From Acanthochlamys bracteata (Eukaryota > Streptophyta > Magnoliopsida > Pandanales > Velloziaceae), in the NCBI GenBank assembly GCA_019914995.1, contig CM034144.1, positions 5,239,489-5,303,488 of the forward strand: a DNA stretch of 64,000 nt, given 5' to 3'. Position 1 is the first letter of the stretch. The number at the start of each line of letters is the position of its first letter. Positions 22,326 through 34,200 of this stretch are shown in pieces. The notes under the pieces are model-generated. The model had not been told where the DNA came from, made no database searches, and was given only the letters and a program-made list of their open reading frames with translations. The position numbers were made by a program, and so were the translations under genes.

Positions 22326-25300
22326 CTAATTAATATGCAAATCATATAAACGAAGTGCCCCCAAAGAGTAGTAAGAAGCAAAAAAAGATGTCAATGGTAG
22401 GAAGAACTGTAGTTTACCTAGTTCCGTCTTGTCTGGGAGCCTTTTTCTTCTTTCTTCGAGCTGCTCCCTCAGCCGCGGATGAAGGATGAACCGAGCACCT
22501 ATCTTGATAGAGTCAGGTACATCGGGCAATGCATGAAGCATAGGTACGTTCCACAAAGTCAATCTTAACAGAGAAGGGAGTCTTCCCAAGCTCTCCGGTA
22601 GTGATTGTAACGAGTTTAAATCCATCAACTGTAGTTTTTGGAGTGCGGTGAGATTGCAAAGACTGTCCGGAAGTAATTGCAGTGAGTGCAGATCTATCAA
22701 GTGTAGTTTTTTGAGAGCAGTAAGATTTCCCAAGCTATCTGGCAGTGATTGTAGTAAGTTTAGATATTCCAAGCGTAATTCTTGGAGAGCGGTGAGATTC
22801 CCCAAGCTCTGCGGTAGTAACTGTAGTGAGTTTAGATCTCTCAAATGTAGTTTCTGGAGGGCAGCGAGGTTCCCGAAACTCTCCGACAACGATTGCAATG
22901 AGTTTAGATTTCTCAAGCGTAGTTCTTTGAGGGCGGTGAGGTTCCACAAGATGTTCGGTAAAGATTGTATTTCATTGGCTTCATTCACGTGAACCTTCAG
23001 TACAGTGCGGGAGAGGTCAGCAAAAGGAGGCAGCATAATTGGGTGATCTAGATTAATTTCTAATCCCTCACTTCCTTCCAAGGTTGTTTGAGCTTTTTGC
23101 GGTAATATACCGGCGGCGTCAAGGATCTTCGGACAACGTATGATTCTTAATTTTTTTGGGACAGATCTAAGGGCCTGTAGACCTCCCAAAGATCTCAGCT
23201 TTCCACAATCAGAAACTTGTAGAACTTGCAATCCCCTCAATTGCTGCCAAATCCCTTCGGACGGAAGAGTAATAAGCCCCACATTATACAGTTGTAGTTC
23301 TGACAGGTTAATAGGAAGGGATGGGAGCTCCTCCCAATGTTCGCAATTTACCAGTGCAAGATAGGTTAAATTGGTGAGATAAGAACCATTCTGCATCCAA
23401 ATTGGAGATCTGGACCCCATGTACTTACGAATCTTCAACTCCTTCAATCCTTCATTTGGTCGAAGTCCATCAAGTACCAGCTCCGAAACTGAATCTTCTG
23501 AGTAGCTCTCTTCCCAACCCAAGTATAATTCTCTGAGCATTTCTTTGTCGGCCAACTTTGATGATTTGACTTCACTAGAGGATTCAACGAATTGAAGGTT
23601 TTGAATGCCAAGTTCAACTAAATTGCTCATTGTTCCTAATTCCCTTAGCATATGTCCCTTGTTTTTTTGAAGCCAAACAATCTTTAGTTCTTCAAGTGAA
23701 CTCAGTCTCCCTATGCCAGAAGACAGGAAAATTATATGCGGTTTATATCGATCTCCAATCAAGTGACGTAAGTTAATCAATTTTTCTAAACCGCAATCAA
23801 TATCAAGAGAACCACCTTTAATGTTCACAAGTTGAAGATGATGGAGAGTCCACGTTGATTTCGGTAATTCTCTTGGTAGTCTTCTGAAACAGGCGTTTAG
23901 ACATCTAATATCTAAAACCAAAACTCGTAGATTAGGAGTATTCTGTAAAACAAGTTCGAGTCCAGTTTCAAATTCAGATTCACAGCCCTCTCCGAAAACT
24001 AAAATGAGCGTGCGCAGGTACCGTAAGATTGGGATTTTCCTGAGTAGACCAATATTCTCTATTTCAATAAATAAATGACGAACCTCAGGTTTTTGCAAGA
24101 CCTTATTGCCTGCATGATGAATGCACTCAGCGCCAGCTATATATTTTGCCAGATCATGAAGCAAGTCGTGCATAACATAAACTCCAGGTTCATCTGGATG
24201 CGCATCAAAAAAGGACCTCCATAGTAAATCATCAAAGTATTGCTCCCCAACAACTTTCCATCTATTTATGTCTTCAATTTTTTCAACATAGCCCAGTGCT
24301 ATCCACATAGAAACCAATTCTTTCTTTTTGAACCAATGGTCTTGGGGAAATATACTGCAAAAGACAAAGCACGGGCGAAGGTGTGGCGGTAAATACTGAT
24401 AACTTAGCTTCAGTGTTGATAAAATTACATCTTTTCCGTGTTGTCTATCCAAAAGATCACTATTCAGAATATGCATCCAGTAGTCCTCCTCCGGTTTGGA
24501 TGTTAGTACTCCTCCAATCACTTTAGCAGCTAGCGGAGAACCATGTAACTTGTTAGCTATTTTACTTCTGATGTCTTGCAGTTTGGAATAGTTAATATGG
24601 TCTTGTTTAACAAAAGCATATTTTTCAAGCAGCAACTCCATTTTCTTTTCCCCCAAGCCCTTCAAATGAATTGGATCTATAGTTCTCTGCACTTTTTCTA
24701 ATCTCTGCAACATTCTTACTACTGTCAGTAATCGAGTTGTAAGAAGGATCTTGCTCCCCTTTTTCCCATGTATTAAAGGACCAAGCAGAGTCTGCCAAGG
24801 GCTGATATCTTCATCATACCAGCAATCATCAAGGACAAGTAAAAACCGGTGAACCTCTACCCTTCTTTTAAGTTCTGTTTGCATTGCATTCAATTCCGAC
24901 ATTGAACGTTTACAATATGTTGACTCCAAGATCCTTTTAGTGAGTCTAAGGACATCAAAATCATTAGAAACACAAATCCATAACTTCATGCCAAAGTAAT
25001 TTTGAATCCTCTCATCATTATAAGCTTGCCGCGCGAGGGTAGTCTTTCCCATCCCACCATGGCCGAGAATGGGAAGAACAGCTATATTGTCATCACCAGA
25101 TTCGTACTCAATGCTGGTTAGAATATTCACTGCTTTTTCCAGATCTTCTTCACGACTGAAATCTTCAATCTTTATATCAGAGAAAGCGCTGGTGGTGCGG
25201 TTTTGTTGTGATTGCATGGTATTTGCTAGTTTGAGAAATGGACCCATGGTATCAGCAACACTACATAGACTGGCTACAGCTTCCTTAACCCTCTTCAAGA

Positions 25301-25691
25301 AGGGATCTTCTCTAAGAGCATGCTTTACACCATCAGTAAAGGTGGTTGAAGAGTTACTCACCTGATTTTCTCCATCTTTCAGTTGTTTCTGCTTTACCTT
25401 GTACTCCACCTCTTCGAACGCATTCTCTGCGTCTTCTAAAGCATCCTTCAGCTGCTGTAGCCATCTATTGAGCCCCTCGTTCCCTTCGAGGAATTGCATC
25501 TGCTCAGCAGCTTCAACGACAGCCGTGATTTGAGGATGAAGGCTCTTCAGTTTGCTCAACTCGTCACCCATCTCCTTTGACAACCAACTCGGAAAATTTC
25601 CAGAGTATCCTTCGTAGACAACTGCCACGATCTTGCTCAAGACAGCAGAGACAAACCATCCAGCGACCACCACTCCCACACCCACAGGCAT
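22326..25691 (-). CDS. CC-NBS-LRR disease resistance protein (NLR)
   Basis: A single-exon gene of about 1121 residues for an intracellular immune receptor. These bind nucleotide in the NB-ARC domain and signal after effector detection through the LRR. The best start is the ATG at 25691, which gives MPVGVGVVVAGWF; upstream codons in frame offer no earlier ATG nearby. An Rx-like coiled-coil region covers roughly residues 1-170. NB-ARC follows: P-loop GHGGMGKTTLA (about 210), kinase-2 FLLVLDDCW (about 285; the final Trp is typical of non-TIR NLRs), RNBS-B GSKILLTTR, GLPL variant GSPLAAKVIGG (about 390), RNBS-D CFVFCSIFP, MHD motif in VMHDLLHDLA (about 510). LRRs cover about 550-1060, with five near-identical 24-residue units near the end. 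All key motifs are intact, so it is probably functional. It is bracketed by two LTR remnants. Confidence 0.95.
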   Translation of the reverse strand: MPVGVGVVVAGWFVSAVLSKIVAVVYEGYSGNFPSWLSKEMGDELSKLKSLHPQITAVVEAAEQMQFLEGNEGLNRWLQQLKDALEDAENAFEEVEYKVKQKQLKDGENQVSNSSTTFTDGVKHALREDPFLKRVKEAVASLCSVADTMGPFLKLANTMQSQQNRTTSAFSDIKIEDFSREEDLEKAVNILTSIEYESGDDNIAVLPILGHGGMGKTTLARQAYNDERIQNYFGMKLWICVSNDFDVLRLTKRILESTYCKRSMSELNAMQTELKRRVEVHRFLLVLDDCWYDEDISPWQTLLGPLIHGKKGSKILLTTRLLTVVRMLQRLEKVQRTIDPIHLKGLGEKKMELLLEKYAFVKQDHINYSKLQDIRSKIANKLHGSPLAAKVIGGVLTSKPEEDYWMHILNSDLLDRQHGKDVILSTLKLSYQYLPPHLRPCFVFCSIFPQDHWFKKKELVSMWIALGYVEKIEDINRWKVVGEQYFDDLLWRSFFDAHPDEPGVYVMHDLLHDLAKYIAGAECIHHAGNKVLQKPEVRHLFIEIENIGLLRKIPILRYLRTLILVFGEGCESEFETGLELVLQNTPNLRVLVLDIRCLNACFRRLPRELPKSTWTLHHLQLVNIKGGSLDIDCGLEKLINLRHLIGDRYKPHIIFLSSGIGRLSSLEELKIVWLQKNKGHMLRELGTMSNLVELGIQNLQFVESSSEVKSSKLADKEMLRELYLGWEESYSEDSVSELVLDGLRPNEGLKELKIRKYMGSRSPIWMQNGSYLTNLTYLALVNCEHWEELPSLPINLSELQLYNVGLITLPSEGIWQQLRGLQVLQVSDCGKLRSLGGLQALRSVPKKLRIIRCPKILDAAGILPQKAQTTLEGSEGLEINLDHPIMLPPFADLSRTVLKVHVNEANEIQSLPNILWNLTALKELRLRNLNSLQSLSESFGNLAALQKLHLRDLNSLQLLPQSLGNLTALQELRLEYLNLLQSLPDSLGNLTALKKLHLIDLHSLQLLPDSLCNLTALQKLQLMDLNSLQSLPESLGRLPSLLRLTLWNVPMLHALPDVPDSIKIGARFILHPRLREQLEERRKRLPDKTELGKLQFFLPLTSFFASYYSLGALRLYDLHIN
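22588..22947 (-). repeat. Five 72-bp tandem LRR units within the NLR gene
   Basis: Five successive 72-bp units encode 24-residue LRRs of the form NLTALQKLxLxDLNSLQxLP plus (D/E/Q)SLG. Corresponding bases recur at about 22624, 22696, 22768, 22840 and 22912, an exact 72-bp period. They are much more alike than the other LRRs of this protein, showing recent unequal crossing-over or slippage in the ligand-sensing part. Confidence 0.9.
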
Positions 25692-26639
25692 CGCTCGTCC
25701 AAGTATCAACGACCAATTTCACTTGCCTTCCTTGTAGAGCAGAATCAGCAAAGCCTCTTCTCTTCTTCGACGCCTGGCTTTGAAGACAAGAAAGCTCGTT
25801 TATCTAATATGGTTGTTGTTCTTAAATTGGTTGTTGTTCTTAAATTAGTAGATCAGCCTGCAAGAAATCGCGCATCATTTTTTGTTCATCATATACAAAT
25901 TGGTTGCAAAGTCCACAGCAGACCCGCAAGTCACGTGAGCATGTGACAATAACATAATTACAAGGTGGTTGATATGTTCTTGCTTCACCGAATTTGACTG
26001 TTCTTTTAGGTACTTTTAAAAATATATATATATAATTTTTTATTTTATATTTATAATAAAATTTTTATAATATTTTATAAAAAATTTTATTATTTATTAT
26101 TATTATTTTTAGATCAAAATAATAAAATTTATTTATTAAATAAAAAAATATTTCTTATTTTAAAAAAATTTATTTCATAATTACTCTTAAATATTTTTTT
26201 AAATAAATATTTAAACAATACCATAATGACATAATCAAACATCTGATAATTACAAATTAAATACTATATCGAAAGCTTCTCGGAAATTCACTTCACCAAT
26301 AAACTCGAAACCAGCAGCCTCCAAGTGGAATTGACATTTTGCTAATGCAACAAGTAAGTTGTCTTGATTATGACTTAATTATATAATACATGCCTCTCTG
26401 TTAGATTAGTCAACTTCAAGGATAGAATCGTCCATATAATTATATGCAAGTAAATGATGTCAAAAACCTTAGCCTTCAAGCAACATGGTGCTTCGATAAG
26501 TAAAATACTATATAAAGTACAACATCCACCCAAAATCACCATAGCGTTAGCAGTAAAATTCAAGTACTGTTGGAATGACCACGACTGGTTAGACTGTTTA
26601 TGTGCTTTATGCTGAAAAAAATGGCTCACAAATCAGTCA
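25692..26639. other. NLR upstream region and AT-rich block; no other gene
   Basis: 25692-25990 is the upstream region of the minus-strand NLR gene, with a direct repeat of GGTTGTTGTTCTTAAATT at about 25811 and 25829. 26010-26220 is very AT-rich (TTTTATAATATTTTATAAAA and similar) and resembles the interior of a MITE. 26230-26639 shows nothing recognisable. Confidence 0.4.
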
Positions 26640-27012
26640 GGAGAATAGATGTGTCCAATAGACTGTTAGAAATTATTTTGGAAAAGAAATCTGGTAAAAT
26701 AAGTGTGTTTGATAAAGCACTTTGCTCTAAATATATTTGTAGCTTATTAAAGATTTAGTGAAGTTTTAGTTCTGGTGATAGAGCGACCGTGGATGTAGAC
26801 AAAGAAATTTTATCGAATCACGTTAAATTCCCTGAGTAATATCTTTTTTACATATATCAGTAAATACTCTAACTCTCTCTGTCTGCAGGTTACAGACTTG
26901 ACACAGACGGCTGTAAGCCTGCTACCAGTAGGATAACTAAATTTGACGAAAATTTTTATAGACTAACTCAATTCACCCCTTCCCTCTTAGTTAATCTTAT
27001 AGGAAAAACCTA
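26640..27012 (+). mobile_element. LTR 3'-part fragment, same family as 21300-22210
   Basis: About 370 bp match 21840-22208 in the same orientation. Shared blocks include AGCGACCGTGGATGTAGACA, TAACTCTCTCTGTCTGCAGG, GTAGGATAACTAAATTTGAC and GAAAAACCTAACA. Divergence is roughly 15% by eye. The 5' part of the LTR is missing. It stands 5' of the NLR gene, while its relative stands 3' of it. Confidence 0.7.
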
Positions 27013-27415
27013 ACACCAGTAAGTCTTAGCAAATTAAGAGAAGCCAACTCAGCTGGACTCACCAATTGTCACAGGCGGGAGACTCAAATTGTTTCGTCGA
27101 TGCATTTAATGCCGATGAAGGGCTTGCACTTGAATGGAAAAATGAAATCCTGGAGCAGCCGACTGATCACTGGAAAAATCTCATCTCTACATTTGATGAT
27201 TCGCTGAAGCTCAGAGATATCAACGGATCAATCCTTTAACGGAAAGAACCAGTCATCTTCAAGGAAGAAAGCACTATAAGAAGGAGAGAGGTTGGAGAAC
27301 AGAGAGTAACAAGCTAGAGCAAAAATTTCAAATTCAAATCTGCCGTACAAGAAAATCTATATTGTTGATCACTTACTGAGCATCATTATCTTCAGCAACA
27401 GTTTGGAGATGTTTT

Positions 27416-29572
27416 CCATTTAGCCATCTAAGCTTAATCACGGCCGGACAGTTCGATGAACTTTACCGCCTTCTAAGGACTACGCTTATAGATGTTTTCC
27501 CCTTATGTTTGTTATTACGAAATTCCAGCATACTTCATTCCATAAAATGACTCTTCATTGATGTATTTACATGATTTGAATAAATCAAGCATTTTTATTT
27601 GAATTCTCCAAAAACTGATATGTTCTTTTCTCTATTAGATTTTGTCAGTTTTCAGAACTTTCCTTGCAATGTTCCATCGAGATATTGTTAGTTCTAACGG
27701 GTGCGACGATACTTATGGCAAATACTCAAGAAGCAAATTTATTTCTTTAAAAAAGCAATTAAATCTATTTAAACTAATTACAAATAATATAATTAAGATA
27801 ATCATTCACAATCACAAAGTTCTCTGTGACTCTATCTCAATAACAATAGAGTACAAAAATTATCTCTAGTACATTGCTTCAAGATCATCTCATCTATATG
27901 CTAGAGAAGCACAAAGATCAAACTACAATAGTAAGGAGAGATTTAAAACAAAATCACCTAGACTTTAAGAAAGATGAAATTGAGTTAAGAAATTTGCTCT
28001 ACTTCTCTCTTCTTCTATCTTTATGTGGTGGAGCAGCGGCGGTGCGATGACGGCATGGAGATCCGGCTATAGTCCGGCAGAACTTCACCAGCAACAATAG
28101 AATATAAGAGAAGAAAAAACTCTCTTTCTTGTCTCATCCCTCATCTTTTTTCTCTCCCTTTCCAATTCAGTCATCTTTTATTTTTTTCGTTTTTCTCTCT
28201 TGCGGAAGGGCAAAAAACCAACACCCTCTCCTTCTTTTCTTTATTTTCTTTTCATATAGTGATACACCTTGGGTGTAAACCAAAACTCACACAAACTAGG
28301 TAAATAATTAAAAAATAAAACTACTTTAATCAAACTTTTTTCCTCTTTGTTGAGGTTATGCCACTTGATTATAACTAAGGAATTATAATTGAGTTGAAAC
28401 TCTTCTAATGTTCCAACTCTTCCCTACAACAGACTCACCACAATTTATCCTAGGAGTCCTTAATGAACTAGACATCCTAATCAACACTATGAGGCCCTAC
28501 TGGACTCTACTTTTGTTTTGGGATCCTTTTGCACTCGGTGCCCAATAGAGCCCGGGCACAACTAAACTTATGATTAGAGCGTATTTCAAATGTCCGTAAC
28601 TGAGTTTCGTGAAAGTGAAAAATAGGAAGTAGAGTTTCTTGAAAAATAAAATGGAAGTGAGTTTAGTATTTGTGTTTCAATACGTTTTGAAAATGTGTTG
28701 AAAATTGAAAGATATAGTTGTATTGAAAAGTGTGTAAATAAGAAAGTTGGAACTGGAGTTCCGCATGTGGAAGTGGAGTTTTGAGTTCTTTGTGTAATTG
28801 AAACATATGAACTGTTCGGAACTCAAAATCTGGGGGGAGAAAATAGAGTTACGGGCATTTGAAACACGTCCTTAGATAAATTATCCAGGTATAATAGAAT
28901 TGTACCCGGAACATATTATGCACTTGGCTGCTTCCCTTTTTCTTCATCGTGGACAATCCCTTGTCAATCTTTCAGGTAGGCAGTCCCTTCCACGCTCTCC
29001 TCCCTTTCTCTACCACCTGTATACTTCCCACCTCTTGAAATTCTACCTCGTCCTCGAGGCAATCTGAGGGCAGTATATTGTTGTCCGAAGTTTCTAACAA
29101 TGCAAAGATATGGATACAGGTAGCATCACTTAGTTGGAAAAACATGAAAGACAGGGTGTATTTAGAGGTAGATGTAGAGCCAACTGATAACCCACCTTGC
29201 CAATGACTCGTTCAACAAAGAATGGCCCGTAGTAACGGAATCATAGTTTATGATTTCGCTTAGCTACCACTGTTGACGACCTTCGAGGTTGGAGCTTAAG
29301 GAACACCTGGTCACTAGGGTTGTACTGCTTGTCCCTCATATGTCCATTGGCTTGTTGCTTCATCCTATTTTGGGCATTGGCTAGATGAACCTTCAACTCC
29401 CTTATAATCTTATCCCGTTCACGAAGTTGAACTCCAGGCGCGTCTGCCTTGGTGCTTCCCATAGGAAAATAAATTAAAGATGCTGGAGGAGCCCGTAGAC
29501 AACCTCGAATGGTGAAGTCTGAGTAGTGGAATATGTGCTAGAATTATAGAAATACTCTGCTCAATGGAGCTA
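27416..29572 (-). mobile_element. Chromovirus (Ty3/gypsy) 3' fragment inside the left copia LTR
   Basis: The two parts of the copia left LTR are separated by this segment. Its right part (about 28920-29570), read on the minus strand, encodes the end of a gypsy integrase: a tract like YGRPP, then a region with RDKIIRELKVHLANAQNRMK and FLKLQPRR, typical of chromoviruses. Its left part, 27416-28500, is LTR-like and non-coding. It is a truncated fossil, and it contains a MITE at 28577-28871. Confidence 0.7.
28577..28871. mobile_element. Tourist-like (PIF/Harbinger) MITE with TTA duplication
   Basis: A 295-bp non-coding element with terminal inverted repeats of about 25 bp: GAGCGTATTTCAAATGTCCG on the left against GGACGTGTTTCAAATGCCCG (complement of the right end). 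It is flanked by TTA at 28574-28576 and 28872-28874. A 3-bp TTA duplication is the hallmark of PIF/Harbinger-derived Tourist MITEs. It is nested in the chromovirus fragment inside the copia LTR, so it is the third layer at this spot. Confidence 0.85.
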
Positions 29573-30105
29573 GCTGTATTTTACTTTGAGACTAATTCTG
29601 TGCCAAAATATGTTTTTACTAAACTTACTTCTAACTGTGTGATAGAGAGCGCAAGGTGCACTTGATAAATGAACTCAACTGGAGCTTAGAGATAACTTTT
29701 AGATTTTATAATAAGATTAGGTTGTCAGAGAGTGGAATTAGGTTCTCCGGTAGGCTAGGAAGGATTGTCTTAGTGAAGAAACCCTTGAGAGTAAGTGTGA
29801 TTGTAGAAGCACTTTACTCTTTATTTGGTAGCTTGTTAAAAGTCTAGTTAAATTTTGGCTCTTATGATAGAGCGACAGTAGATGTAGTCAAACGAGTTGC
29901 CGAACCACGTTAAATCTCCTTGCATATCTTGTTTAACATAGACAGCTATAATAATTCATCAGTAATGCTCACTATCTGTAAGATTTAACCTACTCATAGC
30001 CAGCTGACGAATTGCTGTGTGTAGGAGTAGCATCATTGAAATTTTTTTTTTATTTATCAACTCAATTCACCCTTCCATTCTTGAATTGATCTTGCAGGAT
30101 AATCA
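29573..30105 (+). repeat. Left copia LTR, 3' part
   Basis: This aligns with 38140-38665 over its length (GTGTGATAGAGAG, AGCACTTTACT, GAACCACGTTAAATCTCC, GTTGATCTTRCA and the AATCA end). The primer site follows five bases later. The 5' part of the same LTR is at 27092-27415. Confidence 0.8.
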
Positions 30106-30110
30106 ACAAG

Positions 30111-30120
30111 TGGTATCAGG
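30111..30120 (+). other. Primer-binding site (initiator-Met tRNA type)
   Basis: TGGTATCAGG follows the LTR end after a short spacer. It matches the first nine bases of the TGGTATCAGAGC site widely used by plant copia elements. Confidence 0.75.
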
Positions 30121-33100
30121 GTAAGCCTTCTAAATCAAAGGTCTAACAATCTTGAGATAAAAAGATCTTTATGGCTAACATCATTACTGTACCTTTTGAA
30201 AGGAGATCCTCCAACAGACCACCTTTCTTTGATGGAACCAGCTATTGCTATTGGAAAACTAAAATGACAATATTTACCCAAGCTCAAGATTTTACACTCT
30301 CAAAGATCATTCGTGAAGGACCCATTATGCCAACAAAAGCCGAACAAGATGGCACAAGGATTCCATAAACTAAGATTGAGTATACCGATGAAAACAACAA
30401 ACTAATATCACTAAATGACAAGGCTATGAACCTTCTTTACTGCGCAGTAGATCTAAACAAATTCAATAGAATCAGTGTATATCACATAGCAAAATAAATA
30501 TGGGATCAACTAGATGTAACGCAGAAGGAACTGCGCAAGTTAAAGAAACAAGAGTAAATCTGCTCATGCATGAACATAAAAACTTCAAAATGATCAGAGG
30601 TGGGTCCATCACTCAAATGTTTATTAGATTCATTAACATCACAAATTCTTTGAATAATTCAGGAAAATACTTCAGATGCGAAGAGCTAAAATGTAACATA
30701 TTGAGAGCTACACTGCCAACCTTCAGATCTAAAGTAGATGCAATTAAAGAAAACCCAATTTTTCCTCAAATGAGTCTGGATGAAGTAATTGACAAACTGA
30801 TGGCTAAAAAATTATCATTGAAGAAAACAGATGAACGTACTGAAGGAATTTCACTAAAAATAGCTGATCAACAAGTGATTTTTCTTCTAATGAAGATATT
30901 GCCTTACTAACAAAAAATTTAGAAGCTTTTTTAGAAAAAACAAGTTCAAAAACAGAAGAGGTTCTGATAAAAATAATAAAGCAGAGGACAAACAAGACAC
31001 AAATTATTTCAACTGTAATAAGCCAGAACATTTTAAAAATGAATGCCCTCTGTTGAGAAGATCTAGAAACAAAGATTCACGGAGAAAATGAGCTATGGTT
31101 GCTTGGAGCGATGAGGATGAGAGCTCATCAGAAAACAGTCACACTAACACAGAGAAAAATAAAAAAGTCAACCCAGTCTTAATGGCTGATCATGACGAAA
31201 TGAATGAGGTAAGCTCTACTGATTATGACGACTCAAATGAAGAATTGCAATGTGTTTGATGAACTATATGCAAATTATCTACATACCAAAACAGATTGAA
31301 ACATTATGAAGTTATGTATGCATAAATTCAAAAATGAAAATGAATGTCTAAAGAAAGAAGTACTCACTCTAAAAACTACCATATAGGACAAAAAATTGAT
31401 GCGATAAAAGACACGTTGAATGCTGATTATGACCGTATAAATACTAAGCAATGTGCAGTACATATTGAAAACAAACATCTATTGCAAATAAATGAAAAGT
31501 TGCATACAAAGTTAAAAGAGTATGAGATTGGTAAACTCACAAGCTGTACATCAACTATCAATATGATAAAAAAGATTGCTGAACTCGGAAAGCTAAATTG
31601 AACACAGAGCCGAGAAGTGGATAGACTGTCATATCCTACCATTTCGGATCTCAATCCATTTATTAATGACTACACCACTATGTGCTTGAAAGAGAATGAG
31701 CTGAAAGAAGAAAATAAAAAACTGCATTAAAAAAACAAGAACCAACAAGCTAAGCATCATGATCTATAAGTTTTACTAACAAGATTTGTTAAAGATAAAG
31801 ACAGACTTGATGCAATACTAGAAGCTCAACGCAGCACGTACAGAAAAGAAGGAATAAAATTTGTACCCATCTCAACCAAAGTACTTGGTAAGCAACCCAT
31901 AAGATATGAAGATCAACCATCTACCAACTATAAAGGTATGCAATCAACAAGGGTGCAGGACAGAAAAAAATATTGTACGGAGAGTACGCAGCTGATGAAT
32001 CATATTCTTCAACCCTATTTATTAAATGCTTTTATTGTGATAGAAAAGGTAATACTAATTCATGTTGGTATAAAAAGAACACCAACAAGATCAAAATCGT
32101 ATGCGTTCCAAAAAGAACTACTAACTACACTAACTTTTTAGGATCTAAAGAAATTTGGCTAACTAACAACTGAATAGTTTTATTGCAGGAAGAAGAGGAG
32201 CCAGCCCGACTTAAATATAATATGTGGTATTTGGAGCGCGGGTGCTCAAGGCATATGACTGAAAATAAAAAATGTTTCACTAATCTGCAAAAATAATTCA
32301 GTAGAAATGTCATTCTAGGAGACAACAGTAAGTGTAAAATAATAAGTATATGAAAGATAGGTAATCTTTCTTCACTTTGCATTGAGAATGTTTTGCAAGT
32401 CAAATGGCTAAAACATAATTTGATAAGTATAAGTCAATTTTGTGATAATAGTTACAAAGTATACTTTGACAATCACGGCTGCTCCATTGTAGACTTATCA
32501 TTTGGAGAAAAAGTATTGAATGAAAAAAGATAAGGTAGTATGTTCTCTACATTGATGATTTCTCTAACCATAAAATGTATTTAGTTGTGAGTAAGTAGAA
32601 AAGTAGTTAGCTCTGGCACAGACATTTGGGACACTACAGTATTAAAATATTATCAAAACTGTCTAAACTACGATTAGTCAAAGGACTGTTTGAAGTCAAG
32701 TAGAGCCTAAATGACCTTTGTGATGCATGCATAAGAAGAAGACAAACAAAATCTTTATTCAAATCCAAACAAATAATCAACACCAATAGACCACTACAAC
32801 TATTGCATATGAATTTATTTGGAACCTCTAGAATTGCAAACTTGAAAGGTAAGTATTATTGTCTGGTGATTGTATATGACTATTCACGTTTTTGCTGGGC
32901 TTTATTTCTAACTTATAAAAATGATCATTTAAATTATTTACTTGCTTCTTTAAAATAGTACAAAAAGAACTTGACCTTAACATCTACTCTATTAGGAGTG
33001 GCTATGGTAGAGAATTTCAGAATTTTTATTTTGATAAATTTTGTGATACAAATGGTATAATTCATAACTTCTCTGCTCCTATAACTATCCAAGAAAATGG

Positions 33101-34200
33101 TGTAATTGAAAGAAAAAATAGAGCGCTTGTGGAAATGGCTAAAACTATATTATTAGAATAAAATTTGTCTAACTATTTTTGGACTGAGACAGTAAACACA
33201 ACATGTCATATAATTAATAGAGCACTCATTAGATCTCTATTTAAAAAAACTCCATACGAACTTCTGAAGAGAAAGCCATCCAGTATTGCTTATGTAAGAA
33301 CCCTTAGCTTGAAATGCTTTATCTTAAACAATGGCAAAGACAATCTTGAAAAGTTCGATGCCAAGGGTGATGAAGGTATTTTTCTTGATTATTCCTCTAC
33401 TTCAAAGACATATAGAGTAATTTAATAAAAGAACGATGACTGTTGAAGAGACTATATATATTATATTAAATGAAGCTAATAATGGGCTAAAAAAAGATGC
33501 AGATTTAGATACAAGTTTGGAAGAAGAACAATTATTCCCAACAATCGAAACACAAATTCCAAAAAAGAAGACAATCGACGAACAGACAACTGCATTGATA
33601 AATGAAAACGAACAAGTCTCAGAAATCCTGCCAAATCATATGGAAACTAATGAATCAATTCTCAGACCTTTCAAGCACAGACCTTGTTACACACAGAAAA
33701 ACATAATAGGTGAGATAAATGAATGTATACGAAACAGATCTCAAATCAGAAATATATAACATTTTGCCTTTGTGTCAAATTTTGAACATAAATATATATA
33801 TGATGCCTTAAAAGATAATTCTTGGATAATAGCTATGCAAGAAGAGTTGAATCAATTTGAGAGAAGTCACGTGTGGGATTTAGTTAAGAAACTTCAAAAT
33901 AAATCTATTATAGGAACTAAATGGGTTTTTAGAAACAAAATGGATGAAAAAAGAAACATCATTAGAAATAAAACTAGGTTGGTGGCTAAGGGATATAATC
34001 AGGAAGAAGAAATTAATTTTAATGAAACATATGCTCTAGTTGCACGCCTTGAGGCAATCAGAATTCTGCTTGTATTTGCTTGTCATAAAGATTTTAAACT
34101 CTTCCAAATGGATGTCAAAAGTACATTTATAAATAGATTTTTAAAAGAAATATATATTGAACAACCTCCTAGCTTTGAAAATTCTAATTTTCCACATCAT

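Noticed and set aside
22326-25709. NLR start six codons upstream at 25709
   Set aside because: That codon is TTG, not ATG. The first ATG in frame is at 25691 and gives a normal CNL N-terminus.
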